NCBI RefSeq assembly: GCF_000190735.1 | Contig: NC_015177.1 | Coordinates: forward strand, 2,046,001-2,110,000 | DNA: 64,000 nt | From: Pseudopedobacter saltans DSM 12145 | Lineage (GTDB): Bacteria; Bacteroidota; Bacteroidia; Sphingobacteriales; Sphingobacteriaceae | Reading direction: 5' to 3' | Shown here: piece after piece, positions 7,608-15,438 of the stretch | Numbering within the stretch: position 1 is the first letter of the stretch | Layout: each line of letters opens with the position of its first letter | Translations under genes and position numbers: made by a program | The notes under the pieces: model-generated | Seen by the model: the letters and a program-made list of their open reading frames with translations, nothing else | The model's database searches: none | Told to the model about the DNA's origin: nothing

Positions 7608-8744
7608 ATGCTAACAAAAGAACAATCTGAGGCTATTGAGTCAGCAAAAATTGCGGCAGAAAAAGTATTGTTATATAATAGCAAAGGACCATATGATGAT
7701 CTTCCCCGCACAGCCGGTTGGGGATATCCGGAACCATATACCCGGGACCTATTATTTTCTATACTGGGTATTGCTGTAACCCAGAACGAGCAACTGCATC
7801 ATAGCATAAAAAGGGTATTAGAAGTTTTGGCTCTTAATCAAACCAAACATGGACATATTCCTTCCATCATTAATGATCCAAAAAATGTAGGTGCTAGTGA
7901 TACAACACCACTTTTCTTAATGGCCACAGGCATTTACAGAAAGATTACAGGTTATTACGATTTTTTGCAAGAAGCAACCACTAAAGCTTTAAGTTGGATG
8001 GCACATCAAAATCCAACTGACCACATGATGGCCGCGCAACAGCCAACCAGTGATTGGCGGGACGAGCAATGGGTTTTAGGTTATGGCCTATATGTAAACA
8101 CATTGTATTATAGTGGACTCCAATTATTAGGGTTGCATAAAAAGGCAAATCAACTCGCTAACGATATTAATAAACAGCTGACAGTATCTGGGGAGCATTA
8201 TGCTTTATGGGTATATAAATTATACAACAGTAACCGTTTTGATCTGTTAGGTAATAGTTTGGCAATTATATCTGGAATAGCCTCTCCCAAAAAAGCAAAA
8301 CGTATCATTTCATGGATAGAGAACTCCTGTAAAGATATGATGAACGAAGGTTTACTAGGAGCAGATCTTCCTCCTAATTTTTTCCCCTTCATTCACCCTA
8401 AAGACCCCGATTGGCATCCCAGATATGAAGAATTTAACCTACCCGGTGATTATCACAATGGCGGTATTTGGCCATTTATTTGTGGATTATACATCGCAGC
8501 CCTGGTTAGCGCTAAAGAATTTGATTTGGCTGAAAAAAAACTTTTGAACCTCACACATCTGGTAAAAAAAGCAGTCAATAGAGAGTTGGAATATGGCTTT
8601 AATGAATGGATAAAAAGTCAAAGTGGTTTACCCCAAGGACAGGACTGGCAAACCTGGAGTGCAGCATTATATTTATATGCTGCAAAATGTGTAGAAACAA
8701 AAACAACGCCCTTTTTTGATCATTTACCGCTTAAACATACTTAA
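7608..8744 (+). CDS. GH100-like (alpha/alpha)6-barrel glycosidase
   Basis: This 378-residue cytoplasmic protein resembles GH100 alkaline/neutral invertases and related amylo-alpha-1,6-glucosidase-like enzymes. Recognisable blocks are PTSDWRDEQWVLGYG (about 146-160, with Asp150 as candidate acid), GDYHNGGIWPF (280-290), and FNEWIKSQSG...QDWQTWSAALYLYA (about 331-358), where Glu333 aligns with the invertase nucleophile position before the QTWS motif. It is shorter than plant and cyanobacterial invertases (about 450-470). Sucrose as substrate is therefore only a possibility. It is the third gene of the PIG-L/GT4 operon, so it may trim or recycle the glycoside made by the neighbours. Confidence 0.7.
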   Translation: MLTKEQSEAIESAKIAAEKVLLYNSKGPYDDLPRTAGWGYPEPYTRDLLFSILGIAVTQNEQLHHSIKRVLEVLALNQTKHGHIPSIINDPKNVGASDTTPLFLMATGIYRKITGYYDFLQEATTKALSWMAHQNPTDHMMAAQQPTSDWRDEQWVLGYGLYVNTLYYSGLQLLGLHKKANQLANDINKQLTVSGEHYALWVYKLYNSNRFDLLGNSLAIISGIASPKKAKRIISWIENSCKDMMNEGLLGADLPPNFFPFIHPKDPDWHPRYEEFNLPGDYHNGGIWPFICGLYIAALVSAKEFDLAEKKLLNLTHLVKKAVNRELEYGFNEWIKSQSGLPQGQDWQTWSAALYLYAAKCVETKTTPFFDHLPLKHT

Positions 8745-8919
8745 AGAACACCTGATTTTTGGATACTGGCAATGGATGCAGAACAATTTTTCGCGATGTA
8801 TATATTGCTTATTTATTTTAAAATATGAAGGCAAAAACCAACTCATTGGACAATAGTATTAATAACAAAAAAACAGAAATTATGAATTAGCACAGTTCAC
8901 ACCTTCACTTTAACACAAG

Positions 8920-9558
8920 ATGACCATTTTAAATGCCGTGGATAAAAAATATAGTGTCCTTATTCTGCTTAGACATGGGCAATCTTTATGGAACTTAGAG
9001 AACCGATTTACAGGTTGGCAAGATATTGATATTACAAAAAAGGGAGAAGAGGAAGCTTTACATGCCGGAAAACTCTTAAAAAATGAGAAAATAGATATTG
9101 CTTTTACCTCTACACTTAAAAGAGCACAACATACACTGGAAATTATTTTAAAAGAGTGTGGAATAGAAAACATCCCTGTAATTATAGATAAAAGGTTAAA
9201 TGAAAGATCTTATGGAGATCTCGAAGGATTAAACAAATCCGATACTGCTTTAAAATATGGCTCAGATCAGGTGATGATCTGGAGACGTTCTTATGATGTT
9301 GCCCCACCAGGTGGCGAGAGCCTTAAAAACACTGCCCAGAGGGTGCTTCCTTATTTCCATAAGACCATTGCGCCGAAATTAATGGAGGGTAAAACCGTAT
9401 TGATTGTGGCACATGGAAATAGTTTAAGAGCATTAATGATGTTCCTTGAAAACTTAAGTCCCGAAGAAATTGCAAACACAGAAATTCCTACTGGAATTCC
9501 AAGAAAATACGTTATGAACAGAAATTTGCAGGTTCTCGATATAACAATGGAAAATTAA
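8920..9558 (+). CDS. gpmA: 2,3-bisphosphoglycerate-dependent phosphoglycerate mutase
   Basis: This enzyme interconverts 3- and 2-phosphoglycerate in glycolysis through a phosphohistidine. The 212-residue protein has the RHG motif (Arg18-His19-Gly20, with His19 the phospho-acceptor), SLWNLENRFTGWQDIDIT (dPGM signature), the acid residue in LNERSYGDLEGLNK (Glu95), and the second His in VAHGNSLR (His165). Its C-terminal IPTGIP matches true GpmA. It is slightly shorter than the E. coli enzyme (250), as in many Bacteroidota. It lies 175 bp after the GH100-like gene, so it is probably a separate unit. Confidence 0.9.
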   Translation: MTILNAVDKKYSVLILLRHGQSLWNLENRFTGWQDIDITKKGEEEALHAGKLLKNEKIDIAFTSTLKRAQHTLEIILKECGIENIPVIIDKRLNERSYGDLEGLNKSDTALKYGSDQVMIWRRSYDVAPPGGESLKNTAQRVLPYFHKTIAPKLMEGKTVLIVAHGNSLRALMMFLENLSPEEIANTEIPTGIPRKYVMNRNLQVLDITMEN

Positions 9559-9668
9559 TATCATTAGCGAAAAAGCGTTTTAAAGAAACTCAAGCCAGAA
9601 TTCCCTTAATTAAGAAACAATATCAACAGCTCTTTCCCTTTGCAATTAACTGTCGTCTTTAGTATTAA

Positions 9669-10538
9669 TTATGCAAACAGCCAAAGCCATCCAAAGTAGA
9701 ACAGCATTAGACTGGCGCTTAACAAAGTCATGCGCATCGTATTTTTGTATGAAGCTTGCTTTTCATCTTTAATGCATTGGTAAAACCACCAGCTAAAATA
9801 AAATAACATGGGGAGTGCAAATAAGATAAATACATAAAACTTAAACAATTGACTGTGCATTAACCAATAATTATACAGCAATACAAAACCGGTTATAAAT
9901 ACCAGCGCAGAAAAAATAAAAGAACCTTTAATTCCTAAAAGAATACTTAGGGTAATATCTCCTCTTCTGTTATCCTCTTCATGCTGGTAAATCTGTGTAA
10001 GCGGATAAGAAGCCCCTATCAGACAGGAACAAATCATACCTGCCACGATCACATCCATATTTAATTGATAAGTATAAGAAGAGATGCCATTGTAGCAGGC
10101 ATAGAAAATAAAAAAGCCTTGAAAAATAAAAATCACTAAAAAACTTAAAACAGGATGTTTTTTAATCCTGATTTTAGGATGACTGTAAGCTTTAGAAAAA
10201 GAATTGTAAATAATCATAGCGAATGCAAATTCCAGGCTAACTAATAAAGATAGCAATACGCCACCCCACTCCAATATATTCGAGGTAATAAAAAGTGATT
10301 TATTTACTTTCGGCGGATTTTTTAAGAGGGCAATACTCGCTTCATCTTTATCAAAATAACTATTATAGGCATTACTTGCAGGATATATGAATAAATGGAG
10401 AATTAAGAAAACCAGTATAGCTTTATAATTGTTAACCAATGGAGATTGGGACAGTGCAAACAGAAAGACAGGTAAGAGAAACAATGAAAACGGAAGACGT
10501 AAGTGTAATAAGATCGACTTTAAATTTCCCGAAATCAT
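9669..10538 (-). CDS. UbiA-family prenyltransferase
   Basis: This is a 289-residue polytopic membrane protein of the UbiA superfamily, which transfers isoprenyl chains to aromatic or other acceptors. It has the first Asp-rich motif NAYNSYFDKDE (56-66) and a second acidic region YQHEEDNRRGDIT (about 185), separated by hydrophobic helices. The family member is short and divergent, so the acceptor cannot be named. It is transcribed away from a type III polyketide synthase, with only 40 bp between the two start codons. A shared promoter region and a role in prenylating or modifying the polyketide are inferred. Confidence 0.82.
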   Translation of the reverse strand: MISGNLKSILLHLRLPFSLFLLPVFLFALSQSPLVNNYKAILVFLILHLFIYPASNAYNSYFDKDEASIALLKNPPKVNKSLFITSNILEWGGVLLSLLVSLEFAFAMIIYNSFSKAYSHPKIRIKKHPVLSFLVIFIFQGFFIFYACYNGISSYTYQLNMDVIVAGMICSCLIGASYPLTQIYQHEEDNRRGDITLSILLGIKGSFIFSALVFITGFVLLYNYWLMHSQLFKFYVFILFALPMLFYFSWWFYQCIKDEKQASYKNTMRMTLLSASLMLFYFGWLWLFA

Positions 10539-10578
10539 AGGCCTGTGTATAAATCTAATTTACGAAAACAATTCGAAG

Positions 10579-11682
10579 ATGAGTAGCATTATTTCTGCCA
10601 TAGGTATCAGTACCCCTCCCTATCAATTTGCACAAAATCGTATCCTCGAATTTATGAAAGAAGCACATAAATTGGATGTCATTAATTCCCGCCGACTGGA
10701 AAAGCTGTATCAGGTATCAGGTATTGCTTATCGGCACTCGGTAATCGAAGACTTCGGAAAAAATAGAGGAAATTATACTTTCTTTGGTAACAACGATAGA
10801 TTGGAGCCATTTCCAACAACTTCATTAAGAAGTACATGTTATGAACAAGCAGCCTTACCACTAAGTTTGGAAGCCATTGAAAATTGTTTAAAGCCAATTA
10901 ATTTCGATCCTATTGCCATCACTCATTTAATTACGGTAAGCTGTACAGGTATGTATGCTCCAGGTTTAGATATTGAGCTTGTCGAAAGCCTACATCTCAA
11001 TCCCGCAGTTGAACGTACCTGCATCAATTTTATGGGTTGTTACGGCGCTTTTAATGCCCTCAAAGTGGCTGATTATATTTGCAGGGCGCAACATCATGCA
11101 AAGGTTTTAATTGTTGATGTGGAATTATGCACCATACATTTCCAAAGAGAAAATACCTTAGATAACTGGCTGGCCAATTCTTTATTCGCAGATGGCGCAG
11201 CCGCTGTATTGATACAGCATGAAGGCACAACTGATCATAAACTTTACCACATTAAATCTTTTTATACCGAGGTAATTACTGGCGCAAAAAAAGAAATGGC
11301 TTGGCGCATTGGCAATTTCGGATACCAAATGCAACTCAGCAACAAAATAGCTGACCATATAAAGGACGGAATAAAAGGCGTTACAGACCGCTTGTTAAAA
11401 AAGGCAAATATTGCTTTGGAAGATATTGGACAATTTGCTATCCACCCTGGAGGAAGAAAAATATTAGAAGTTTGCGATGAAGCTTTTTCTTTAAATAGTG
11501 AACAAAATGCACACGCTTATCAGGTGCTTCACGATTACGGAAATATGTCTTCCGTTACTATTCTTTTTGTTTTAGATGCACTGGGAAAAAAATTAAAAAC
11601 AAAGCGACGGGCTGAGCAAATACTCAGCTTTGCTTTTGGCCCGGGCTTAACCGTCGAAAGTATGCTATTAGCCTATGCCTGA
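10579..11682 (+). CDS. Type III polyketide synthase (alkylresorcinol/chalcone-synthase-like)
   Basis: This 367-residue homodimeric ketosynthase extends an acyl-CoA starter with malonyl-CoA and cyclises the chain. The catalytic triad is complete: Cys154 in INFMGCYGAF, His289 in FAIHPGGRKIL and Asn322 in HDYGNMSSV. The C-terminal FAFGPGLTVE matches the family GFGPG loop. The ATG at 10579 was chosen because the thiolase-fold strand begins at MSSIISAIGISTPP; the frame is open further upstream only by overlap with the divergent gene. The next two genes overlap in series (methyltransferase, FAD oxidoreductase), the same order of functions as the Streptomyces srsABC phenolic-lipid operon. Confidence 0.92.
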   Translation: MSSIISAIGISTPPYQFAQNRILEFMKEAHKLDVINSRRLEKLYQVSGIAYRHSVIEDFGKNRGNYTFFGNNDRLEPFPTTSLRSTCYEQAALPLSLEAIENCLKPINFDPIAITHLITVSCTGMYAPGLDIELVESLHLNPAVERTCINFMGCYGAFNALKVADYICRAQHHAKVLIVDVELCTIHFQRENTLDNWLANSLFADGAAAVLIQHEGTTDHKLYHIKSFYTEVITGAKKEMAWRIGNFGYQMQLSNKIADHIKDGIKGVTDRLLKKANIALEDIGQFAIHPGGRKILEVCDEAFSLNSEQNAHAYQVLHDYGNMSSVTILFVLDALGKKLKTKRRAEQILSFAFGPGLTVESMLLAYA

Positions 11683-12370
11683 TTTTAGAAGAAGAAGCAA
11701 GCAAAAAGAAATCATGGATAATTTTGCTTTAGCATCGCAAGAGATAGATCCCGTTTTGCAAGAACTAGAAATCATCAATAAACTATTGGGTGGTTTTTCT
11801 GTCTTTTACAATGCTTTTAATATGATTAAACTGCACAATGGCGACTGTATATGCGATTGGGGCTGCGGAGGAGGAGATAGTTTAAAAGCATTGAACGTCT
11901 ATTTTTCTACAAAAACCCTTCAGCTTAGCTTTATGGGTATAGATGCTACACCTGCTGCTATTACTTTTGCTAAACGCACACATCAAAGGATTACTAATCT
12001 TCATTTCAGGCAAGCCAATGTTTTAACAGAAGAATTTAAACCCGACGAGTTTGACGTCATCATTAGCAGTCTCTTTACCCATCATTTTGATGATGATGAA
12101 TGGATAAATTTAATCAAGAGAATGGTATTTTCTGCAAAGAAGGCCGTTGTAATTAATGATTTACATCGGCATTGGCTGGCCTATTATTCTATTGCCCTCT
12201 TAACACAATTATTCTCCAAATCCCTAATGGTACAGCATGACAGTAAAATTTCAGTGTTACGTGGCTTCAAGAAAAAAGAATTAATTGCGCTTCTGCAAAA
12301 AGCAGGTATTAAAAGTTACCGCATCAAATGGATGTGGGCATTCCGATGGCAGGTAATTATCTATAAATGA
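11675..12370 (+). CDS. SAM-dependent methyltransferase of the type III PKS operon
   Basis: This class I methyltransferase of 231 residues has the SAM-binding motif CDWGCGGGDS (about 60-69), an acidic residue after strand 2 (MGIDATPAAI), and FDVIISSLFTHHF as motif IV. The first ATG (11675) overlaps the polyketide synthase stop by 8 bp; an ATG at 11714 (MDNFALASQ) is an alternative start. It overlaps the following oxidoreductase by 4 bp (ATGA), so all three are translated together. By analogy with SrsB it probably O-methylates a polyketide-derived phenol. That role is inferred from position. Confidence 0.85.
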   Translation: MPDFRRRSKQKEIMDNFALASQEIDPVLQELEIINKLLGGFSVFYNAFNMIKLHNGDCICDWGCGGGDSLKALNVYFSTKTLQLSFMGIDATPAAITFAKRTHQRITNLHFRQANVLTEEFKPDEFDVIISSLFTHHFDDDEWINLIKRMVFSAKKAVVINDLHRHWLAYYSIALLTQLFSKSLMVQHDSKISVLRGFKKKELIALLQKAGIKSYRIKWMWAFRWQVIIYK

Positions 12371-13494
12371 AAAAGAAGCCAAGTATATTTATCATAGGCG
12401 GCGGACTGGCCGGTCTTAGCAATGCTATCCTGCTAAGCAGGGCGGGTTTTATGGTGAGTTTGGCCGAAAGGAAAAACTACCCTTTTCATAAAGTTTGTGG
12501 AGAATATGTGAGCAATGAGACTTTAGCCTTTTTAGCTGATCTGGGTTTGTATCCGGGAGACTTAAATGCATCTGCTATCCATACATTGATGATTAGCAGC
12601 CCTTCCGGCAATCTGTTAGAGGCTCCATTGACCATGGGTGGCTTTGGAGTGAGCAGGTATGCGCTAGATCATTCATTATACCAAATTGCCCTGGCAGAAG
12701 GTGTTCAATTTATCACTGGAGAAAAAATAAACGACATTAGTTTTACAACAGAACAGTTCGATATATATTCGGCAAATAATGGCTATCATGCCGATATTGT
12801 AATAGCAGCCTATGGAAAACGATCTAATTTAGATCAGAAACTAAACCGCCAGTTCTTTTATAAAAGAAGCCCCTATATGGCGGTAAAATATCATATTCGC
12901 ACAGATTTCCCTGCAGATACCATACGTCTGGATAATTTTGAAGGAGGTTATTGTGGGCTTAATAAAATTGAAGATGATCTTTATTGCCTCTGCTATCTCT
13001 TAGAAAACAAGCATTTAAAAAAACACGGCGCTATAGCCGAAATGGAGAAAAAGGTATTGATGAAGAACCCCTTTTTAAAAAAGATTTTTGAGCAGTCCGA
13101 ATTTATTTGGGACAAACCGGAAACTATCAATGAAATTGCTTTTGAAAGGAAACCTTTAATAGAAAATCACATTTTAATGTGTGGTGATACTGCCGGAATG
13201 ATAGCTCCTCTATGTGGTAATGGCATGGCCATGGCATTTCATGCAGCAAAGATCTTAGCCCATACCATTATCAGGCATTGTAATGATGGTTTTGATGAAA
13301 AAATCAGAAATAACTTGGAGCAGGCTTACCGGATGGAGTGGCATCAACAATTTGCTTTTCGCTTAAGTAAGGGAAGATTTATTCAGCGACTTTTTGGTCA
13401 TCATTTGATGTCTGAAGTTGCAGTAGAAAGCTTAAAGCACTTTCCTTTTTTAACGCGTTATTTAGTAGGCCAGACACACGGTAATGGATTTTGA
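12367..13494 (+). CDS. FAD-dependent oxidoreductase/monooxygenase of the PKS operon
   Basis: This 375-residue flavoprotein belongs to the geranylgeranyl-reductase/aromatic hydroxylase group. It has the FAD dinucleotide motif IGGGLAGLSNAILLSRAG (10-27), the downstream HKVCGEYVS block with the conserved Cys-Gly-Glu, and the second FAD motif LMCGDTAGMIAPLCGNGMA (about 270). It is the last gene of the polyketide operon. By comparison with SrsC it may hydroxylate the resorcinol ring to give an alkylquinone. A reductase acting on an isoprenoid chain is the main alternative, given the UbiA neighbour. Confidence 0.85.
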   Translation: MKKKPSIFIIGGGLAGLSNAILLSRAGFMVSLAERKNYPFHKVCGEYVSNETLAFLADLGLYPGDLNASAIHTLMISSPSGNLLEAPLTMGGFGVSRYALDHSLYQIALAEGVQFITGEKINDISFTTEQFDIYSANNGYHADIVIAAYGKRSNLDQKLNRQFFYKRSPYMAVKYHIRTDFPADTIRLDNFEGGYCGLNKIEDDLYCLCYLLENKHLKKHGAIAEMEKKVLMKNPFLKKIFEQSEFIWDKPETINEIAFERKPLIENHILMCGDTAGMIAPLCGNGMAMAFHAAKILAHTIIRHCNDGFDEKIRNNLEQAYRMEWHQQFAFRLSKGRFIQRLFGHHLMSEVAVESLKHFPFLTRYLVGQTHGNGF

Positions 13495-13754
13495 CATGAG
13501 AATAATCCCTACTAAATCAAAATAGCCCCTCCGAGTTCCTACCTGAGGGTATTTGTGTGGTTAACCGCTTAATTTAAAACAGCCAATAATAACTGCGAAC
13601 TAACTTCACAAGTTATTGTATCATTTTGACATTTAACATCTCTATAGGTTGTTTTTTGTAAACCTTGCTTTACAATCTCTTAATCTAATTTTTTAACGAT
13701 TAATAAAAACATTATCTTGATAAATTAATTAATAAAAATAATTATTGTTTGAAT

Positions 13755-14453
13755 ATGAGAACAGAATTAATAAAAGACATTATTGGTTGGGATATCACCA
13801 ACTGGTCTAAATCTATTGATTATTGGAGTCAAAAAACGGATATTAAAGATAAAAATTATAATTGCTTAGAAATTGGTGCCGAGCGAGGTGGTTTATCTTT
13901 ATGGCTTGCTTTAAATGGCAACAAAGTTATCTGTACGGATTATAGTTATTTTGATCAGCCTCACATTCTCCAAAAAGCCAAAAAATTACATAGCAAGTAT
14001 AACTCCGAGAGAAAAATCACTTATCAACCACTAAGTGCCCTTGAAATTCCTTATGATAATTACTTTGATATAATAGTGTTTAAATCTGTTTTGGGAGGTA
14101 TTGGTTCTTGTAAAATAAAAGACGCAGACCAAATCGTAATCAGCCAAATTTATAAAGCCTTAAAGCCTGGTGGGAAATTGTTATTTGCAGAAAACACCCA
14201 AGCTTCTCTATTGCATAAATACTCTAGAAAATTTTTTATTAGATGGTATAAAGAATGGAATTATTCTAAATTAAAGGATATTGTAAAGCTTTTTTCAGAA
14301 TATAAAACTCTTAATTACAAAACAGTAGGTTTTTTAGGTACTTTTGGAAGAAACGAAAAGCAAAGGATATTCTTAGGTAAAATTGATTCCATCTGTGATT
14401 TTTTAATCCCAAAATCTAATCGATATATAGTAATTGGTGTAGCCGAAAAATAA
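13755..14453 (+). CDS. Orphan class I SAM-dependent methyltransferase
   Basis: This 232-residue cytoplasmic methyltransferase has motif I CLEIGAERGGLSLWLA (about 42-57), ICTDYS after strand 2, YFDIIVFKSVLGGIG as motif IV and KALKPGGKLLFAE as motif V. The ATG at 13755 was preferred to a TTG two codons upstream. The gene is more AT-rich than its neighbours and is isolated, 260 bp after the polyketide operon and convergent with the T9SS pair. It could be a recent acquisition. Such proteins often act on sugars or small molecules, but the substrate is unknown. Confidence 0.78.
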   Translation: MRTELIKDIIGWDITNWSKSIDYWSQKTDIKDKNYNCLEIGAERGGLSLWLALNGNKVICTDYSYFDQPHILQKAKKLHSKYNSERKITYQPLSALEIPYDNYFDIIVFKSVLGGIGSCKIKDADQIVISQIYKALKPGGKLLFAENTQASLLHKYSRKFFIRWYKEWNYSKLKDIVKLFSEYKTLNYKTVGFLGTFGRNEKQRIFLGKIDSICDFLIPKSNRYIVIGVAEK

Positions 14454-14475
14454 ACTTTAAGGGAACTTCACCCCC

Positions 14476-15438
14476 TCACCACTTCACCCCCAGCACCAGC
14501 TCATGCGTACCATTCGAAACCGTTCGTAATTCCGACTGAGTAAAATCGTACGCATATCCCACGTCGAATACCTTACTTACAGTAAACCCAAAAATAGCCG
14601 AGAAAGCATCCTTCTTCCGATACGATCCGCCCAACCATACATTGTTTCTAAAAGCGACTTTGAGGTTAAGATCTATAGAAGAAGGCAAAGGTTCAACATA
14701 CTTCAGCATAACCGAAGGCATAAAAGAAAAGTCCTGTCCCAGCCAGAAGCGATAACCAGCAGTAAAAAAATAATGAGGTACCTCTTCACTCTGATAATCC
14801 TGAGCAAAAGACACCTTCTGTTTCATTATCTGCTGCATAGAGACCCCGGCAAAAAAATTAGCACCATACAAATAAACACCAGCATTAACATCCGGCGACC
14901 ATCTGATGGAATTACCCTGAGCAATAAGCGGTTCAAAGCCATCTTCAAACCTTAACTCCTGGACATTCAAAGAAATACGACCTATACCGGCACCCACACC
15001 CAAAGATAAATTTGCCATATCACCCAGAGCAATATGATAAGCATAGGTCAAATTAGCAGATGCTCGTGACAGGCTCCCCGTCCGGTCATCCAATACCATC
15101 ATCCCAATACCATGATGATTTTCAGAGGCATAATAGCTGTCCCTTTCGTCTTTAGTACCTACATCCTCTATCCCAAAATCCGCGGAACCCGCCGTTAGTA
15201 TATCCTTATCGATATTCAAAGGAGCCGAAACAGTAATATAATTGGTTTTAGGCGCACTTTCTAAACCTAGCCACTGATTTCTGGAAGCTGCCTTTACATA
15301 AATGCCATGGTAAATACCGCTTAAAGCAGGATTAATGACCTGCATATTTTGCATATACTGAGTGTACTGAGGCTTCTGTTGAGCCAATGCTCCGGTAGAA
15401 ATAATAACTACCACAAATAAAAAAGCAAACCATCTCAT
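14476..15438 (-). CDS. PorP/SprF-family type IX secretion membrane protein
   Basis: This 320-residue outer-membrane beta-barrel protein has a signal peptide (cleavage after GALAQ) and the family opening QKPQYTQYMQNMQVINPALSG, with a C-terminal barrel strand ending LVLGVKW. PorP/SprF proteins are type IX secretion components or dedicated partners that help export and anchor a neighbouring type B sorted adhesin. The start overlaps the stop of the 1186-residue surface protein by 4 bp, so the pair is coupled. It is best read as an SprF-like partner rather than the core PorP, since other T9SS core genes are absent here. Confidence 0.9.
   Translation of the reverse strand: MRWFAFLFVVVIISTGALAQQKPQYTQYMQNMQVINPALSGIYHGIYVKAASRNQWLGLESAPKTNYITVSAPLNIDKDILTAGSADFGIEDVGTKDERDSYYASENHHGIGMMVLDDRTGSLSRASANLTYAYHIALGDMANLSLGVGAGIGRISLNVQELRFEDGFEPLIAQGNSIRWSPDVNAGVYLYGANFFAGVSMQQIMKQKVSFAQDYQSEEVPHYFFTAGYRFWLGQDFSFMPSVMLKYVEPLPSSIDLNLKVAFRNNVWLGGSYRKKDAFSAIFGFTVSKVFDVGYAYDFTQSELRTVSNGTHELVLGVKW

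Noticed and set aside
10429-10578. N-terminal extension of the polyketide synthase
   Set aside because: The extra 50 codons overlap the divergent UbiA gene antisense and precede the conserved thiolase-fold start. The ATG at 10579 fits better.
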